From: a bacterium
GTDB taxonomy: Bacteria; Krumholzibacteriota; Krumholzibacteriia; LZORAL124-64-63
Length of the DNA stretch: 11,105 nt
Assembly: GCA_030591105.1 (NCBI GenBank)
Contig: JAUVBS010000030.1
Span: 1-11,105, forward strand
Direction: 5' to 3'
Positions 7,364 through 11,105 of the stretch are shown piece by piece (positions within the stretch are counted from its first letter, which is position 1; every line of letters begins with the position of its first letter). The notes under the pieces are model-generated. The model saw only the letters and a program-made list of their open reading frames with translations, made no database searches and was not told where the DNA came from. A program made the position numbers and the translations under genes.

Positions 7364-9718
7364 TTAATCACCGCGCGGCTCACCGCGCGGCGCACCCTGG
7401 ATTTCGACCGATCGCTCGCCGCGGCGCTCCCGCGGTGTCGTGTCCTTCTTCTCACCGGCGCGCTCGAGCTCGCGCTCTTTCTGACCGGGGTAGGAGATCC
7501 GCGCGTGGTGGATGCCGGTCAACAGCGGGATGAAGGCTTCGCGAATCCGGGCGAGGTCCTGCAAAGTAATCTCGCAATCATCGAGCTCGCCGCTGAGCAT
7601 CCGCTTATCGATGATCTGCTTGGTCATCTCCCGGATGCGGCCCGGCGTCGGCTTGGCGATGGACCGCGTCGCCGCCTCCACCGCGTCGGCGAGCATCAGG
7701 ATCGCAGTCTCACGGCTCTGCGGTTTGGGACCCGGGTAACGGAAGTCGTCTACCTTGACCGTCTCGTTCTGTTCACCCTCGAGCGCCTTGTGGTAGAAAA
7801 ATTCCATGACCTGAGTGCCGTGGTGCTCGGGGATGAAATCGATCACCGCCTGCGGCAGACGCCACCGCCGACCCAGTTCGATACCGTCCTTCACATGGGC
7901 AGCGATGATCAGCGCGCTCATACTCGGCGTGAGTTCGTCGTGCTTGTTCCGATCGCCGGCTTGCTGGTTTTCCACGTAGTACTCCGGCTTGATCATCTTG
8001 CCGATATCGTGGAAGAGGGCGCCCACGCGCACCAGCAGCGCGTTGGCGTTGATGGACCGGGCGGCCGTTTCGGCCAGCTGGCCCACCACCTGGCTGTGGT
8101 GGAAGGTCCCTGGCGCCTCGAGCGCCATGCGTTGCAGCAAGGGGTGGTTCAGATCCGACAGATCGAGGAGAGTCAGATCGCTAGAGACGCCAACCAGCGG
8201 CTCGACGATGGGTAACAGAAACAGCGCGAACATCACCGAGAAGATCGGTGTCGCCATTGCGACAACGTACTCCAGGCCAATTGCGGTAATACCGACTCCT
8301 TCGGCGGTTCGTATCACCGTCACCAGCACGAGCGAGAGCAACGCCAGCAGACCGATGGTCTGGTAGAACTGACTGCGTTTCTGGATACGCCGCACCGCGA
8401 CCACTGTCACGGTACCGATGGCCAACCACGCCACGACCTCCCCACCAGAGGTATCGGGTAGTAACGCGAGCAGGACGACCGCGAGCAGTGTCGTCGCGTA
8501 GCCTACCACATCGCCGAACAGGACCGTCACCAGCAGCGAGAGCAGCGCCACCGGCACGGCAAAGTCCCCCAAGTTGGGGTTATCGAGCGCGAACGCTGCA
8601 CCGACCAGGAAGGTCGCCAGCACCGCGGCGAGAGCGAACAGGAAGCGCCGTTGCAGCAGCATGCGCGGGAAGTGGACCGAGGCCAGCCAGCCGTAAGCGG
8701 CGAATGCGAGCAACAGCAGCACGATGCGGTCGATGAAGACCGATATCCGGCGTTCGTTGTCCGCGCCCTCACCCCGCTCGATGAGCGACCGTTGCAGCGT
8801 ATTGAGATCACTTGCTTGCTGCTCGGTGACCCGCACACCCTGGCCGACGATTCGCTCGCCTTTGATGAACTCGCGGCTGGCGGCTACACCGTCGCGAGCG
8901 GCCGCGCGTCGCAGTTGGGTCTCGTCCCGATCGAATCTCAGGTTGGGACTGATGAACTGCCGGGTCATCCGTTCGGTCCAGACCACCTCGGCCGGCGCAA
9001 GCTGGGCAGCATAGAGATCTCGGGTCAGCCGCTCGGCGAGATCGGACTGCGCGATGATCTCCTCCCGCGGCCGCGTGAATTCGGTTTCGTGGTCGACGAG
9101 CAAGACGGACGAGTAGTCGCCTGGCGGCAGCATGTCGGCCACGCCGTCGGCCAAGAGTGCCGTGGCCACCTGATCCATCATGTCCAGGCGCCCCAGCGGG
9201 TCCTGGCAAGTCAACACGCGGCGCAGGTCGTCCTCGGCCAGATTCGGAAACTGCAGGACCAGCAAGCTGACCCGTTGAACGACCGACAGTTCGGTGCTGT
9301 CCATCTGTGCCGTAACGGCACTGCGTAGTGCGGCAAGCTGTTCGCGGCTGAAGCTTCCCCCGTGGGGATCCAGGACCCGCAGCACCGGGGGTTCGAGCAG
9401 TACCTTCTGGTATCGCCACAGCTCGACGTTCTGCGTCAGGTACGGCGCGCCGAAGGTAAACGGCGCCTTGATCTCGGCAGCAGTAATCTCCCCTTCCTCG
9501 GGGAAATCGAAGTTGATGCGGGGCAGCGGAGGCAACAACAGCAAATGCAACAGTACCAGGGTCAGCGCCGTCCCGGCCGCCCAGAGATAGCTTCGGCGTA
9601 GCGGCGCTGTCGCGCCGGCCGTCGCGCTCTTGCTGCCGCTCCGTCCGGACGATCGCTCACCGGCTAGATCCACACGTCCCCGTAACAGATACTGCGGCCG
9701 TAGCCAGCGCATGCGCAC
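7364..9718 (-). CDS. PgpH-type 7TM-HD membrane phosphodiesterase
   Basis: This 784-residue membrane protein has the PgpH architecture. A single helix lies at about 44-65, followed by a large extracytoplasmic 7TMR-HDED domain (about 66-322) and a block of seven or so helices (about 329-505). A cytoplasmic HD domain occupies about 530-735. All metal-ligand motifs of the HD domain are present: GTFHHS (His540/541), ALFHDIGK (His570, Asp571), IIAAHVKDG (His608), PEHHGT (His632, His633) and LADAVEA (Asp678). YPGPKP, which is typical of this subfamily, is at 661-666. In Firmicutes such proteins hydrolyse cyclic-di-AMP to pApA; the same substrate here is inference. A charged, Arg/Glu-rich tail of about 40 residues ends the protein. 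I chose GTG 9718, with AAGGAG 6 nt upstream; ATG 9712 and TTG 9739 are alternatives. It sits between phoH and ybeY, its usual place. Confidence 0.93.
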   Translation of the reverse strand: MRMRWLRPQYLLRGRVDLAGERSSGRSGSKSATAGATAPLRRSYLWAAGTALTLVLLHLLLLPPLPRINFDFPEEGEITAAEIKAPFTFGAPYLTQNVELWRYQKVLLEPPVLRVLDPHGGSFSREQLAALRSAVTAQMDSTELSVVQRVSLLVLQFPNLAEDDLRRVLTCQDPLGRLDMMDQVATALLADGVADMLPPGDYSSVLLVDHETEFTRPREEIIAQSDLAERLTRDLYAAQLAPAEVVWTERMTRQFISPNLRFDRDETQLRRAAARDGVAASREFIKGERIVGQGVRVTEQQASDLNTLQRSLIERGEGADNERRISVFIDRIVLLLLAFAAYGWLASVHFPRMLLQRRFLFALAAVLATFLVGAAFALDNPNLGDFAVPVALLSLLVTVLFGDVVGYATTLLAVVLLALLPDTSGGEVVAWLAIGTVTVVAVRRIQKRSQFYQTIGLLALLSLVLVTVIRTAEGVGITAIGLEYVVAMATPIFSVMFALFLLPIVEPLVGVSSDLTLLDLSDLNHPLLQRMALEAPGTFHHSQVVGQLAETAARSINANALLVRVGALFHDIGKMIKPEYYVENQQAGDRNKHDELTPSMSALIIAAHVKDGIELGRRWRLPQAVIDFIPEHHGTQVMEFFYHKALEGEQNETVKVDDFRYPGPKPQSRETAILMLADAVEAATRSIAKPTPGRIREMTKQIIDKRMLSGELDDCEITLQDLARIREAFIPLLTGIHHARISYPGQKERELERAGEKKDTTPRERRGERSVEIQGAPRGEPRGD

Positions 9719-9724
9719 GGTTCT

Positions 9725-9730
9725 CTCCTT
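9725..9730 (-). promoter_or_regulatory. Ribosome binding site deciding the 7TM-HD start
   Basis: AAGGAG is 6 nt before GTG 9718 and 12 nt before ATG 9712. It lies downstream of the TTG at 9739, so the TTG start that maximises the frame would place this site inside the coding region. Confidence 0.6.
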
Positions 9731-9769
9731 GGTCGTCAACCCAGCAGCTCAGTCCGGCCCGGCCATCGT

Positions 9770-11105
<1,336 letters not shown>

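Noticed and set aside
7366..7396. Short direct repeat of ACCGCGCGG near the end of the 7TM-HD gene
   Set aside because: It encodes Pro-Arg-Gly repeats in the disordered C-terminal tail and is too short to suggest a mobile element or attachment site.
7286..8215. A 309-codon plus-strand open frame opposite the 7TM-HD and ybeY genes
   Set aside because: It spans two real genes and their junction antisense and shows no domain or ribosome site.
9719..9769. Possible promoter or terminator in the largest gap, between phoH and the 7TM-HD gene
   Set aside because: A TTGACG resembling a -35 box is present, but no -10 box follows at proper spacing. The GC-rich GGCCGGGCCGG run forms no clean hairpin and is not followed by a T tract.

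Overview
This 11.1 kb window is a densely packed bacterial chromosomal segment. Every supportable gene lies on the minus strand, so transcription runs from high to low coordinates. I find ten protein-coding genes, eight of them complete. There is no sign of RNA genes, mobile elements, CRISPR, phage or other accessory DNA. Base composition is GC-rich throughout and codon use looks even. The longest gap between genes is about 50 bp, and six of the nine junctions are overlaps or gaps of 12 bp or less. The whole window therefore looks like one operon, or a slice of a larger one.

In transcription order the genes are: the 3' end of aspS (aspartyl-tRNA synthetase); a PhoH-family ATPase; a large 7TM-HD membrane protein of the PgpH (cyclic-di-AMP phosphodiesterase) type; ybeY (rRNA maturation endoribonuclease); a membrane-anchored CorC/HlyC-like protein with paired CBS domains; a DUF502 membrane protein; mgtE (Mg2+ channel/transporter); recO (recombination mediator); glyQ; and most of glyS (the two subunits of tetrameric glycyl-tRNA synthetase). 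glyS runs off the left edge and aspS off the right edge.

Functionally the cluster combines translation (aspS, ybeY, glyQS, with PhoH commonly linked to ybeY), Mg2+ handling (mgtE, CorC-like), a putative nucleotide second-messenger hydrolase (PgpH-like) and DNA repair (recO). The sub-blocks phoH-pgpH-ybeY-corC and recO-glyQ-glyS are familiar conserved neighbourhoods in several diderm phyla.

The organism cannot be named from the sequence. A GC-rich genome, an alpha/beta GlyRS, a PgpH homologue and this gene order suit a diderm of the broad Deltaproteobacteria or an FCB/Gemmatimonadota-like lineage; this is inference.

I do not see a new biological system here. The points that merit checking are family-level oddities inside otherwise ordinary genes: a CorC-like membrane domain that has lost the usual DUF21/CNNM motif residues, a GlyQ with changes in motifs that are normally strongly conserved, and a YbeY with an internal insertion. 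The pairing of MgtE with a CorC-like protein in a translation operon is also of interest.
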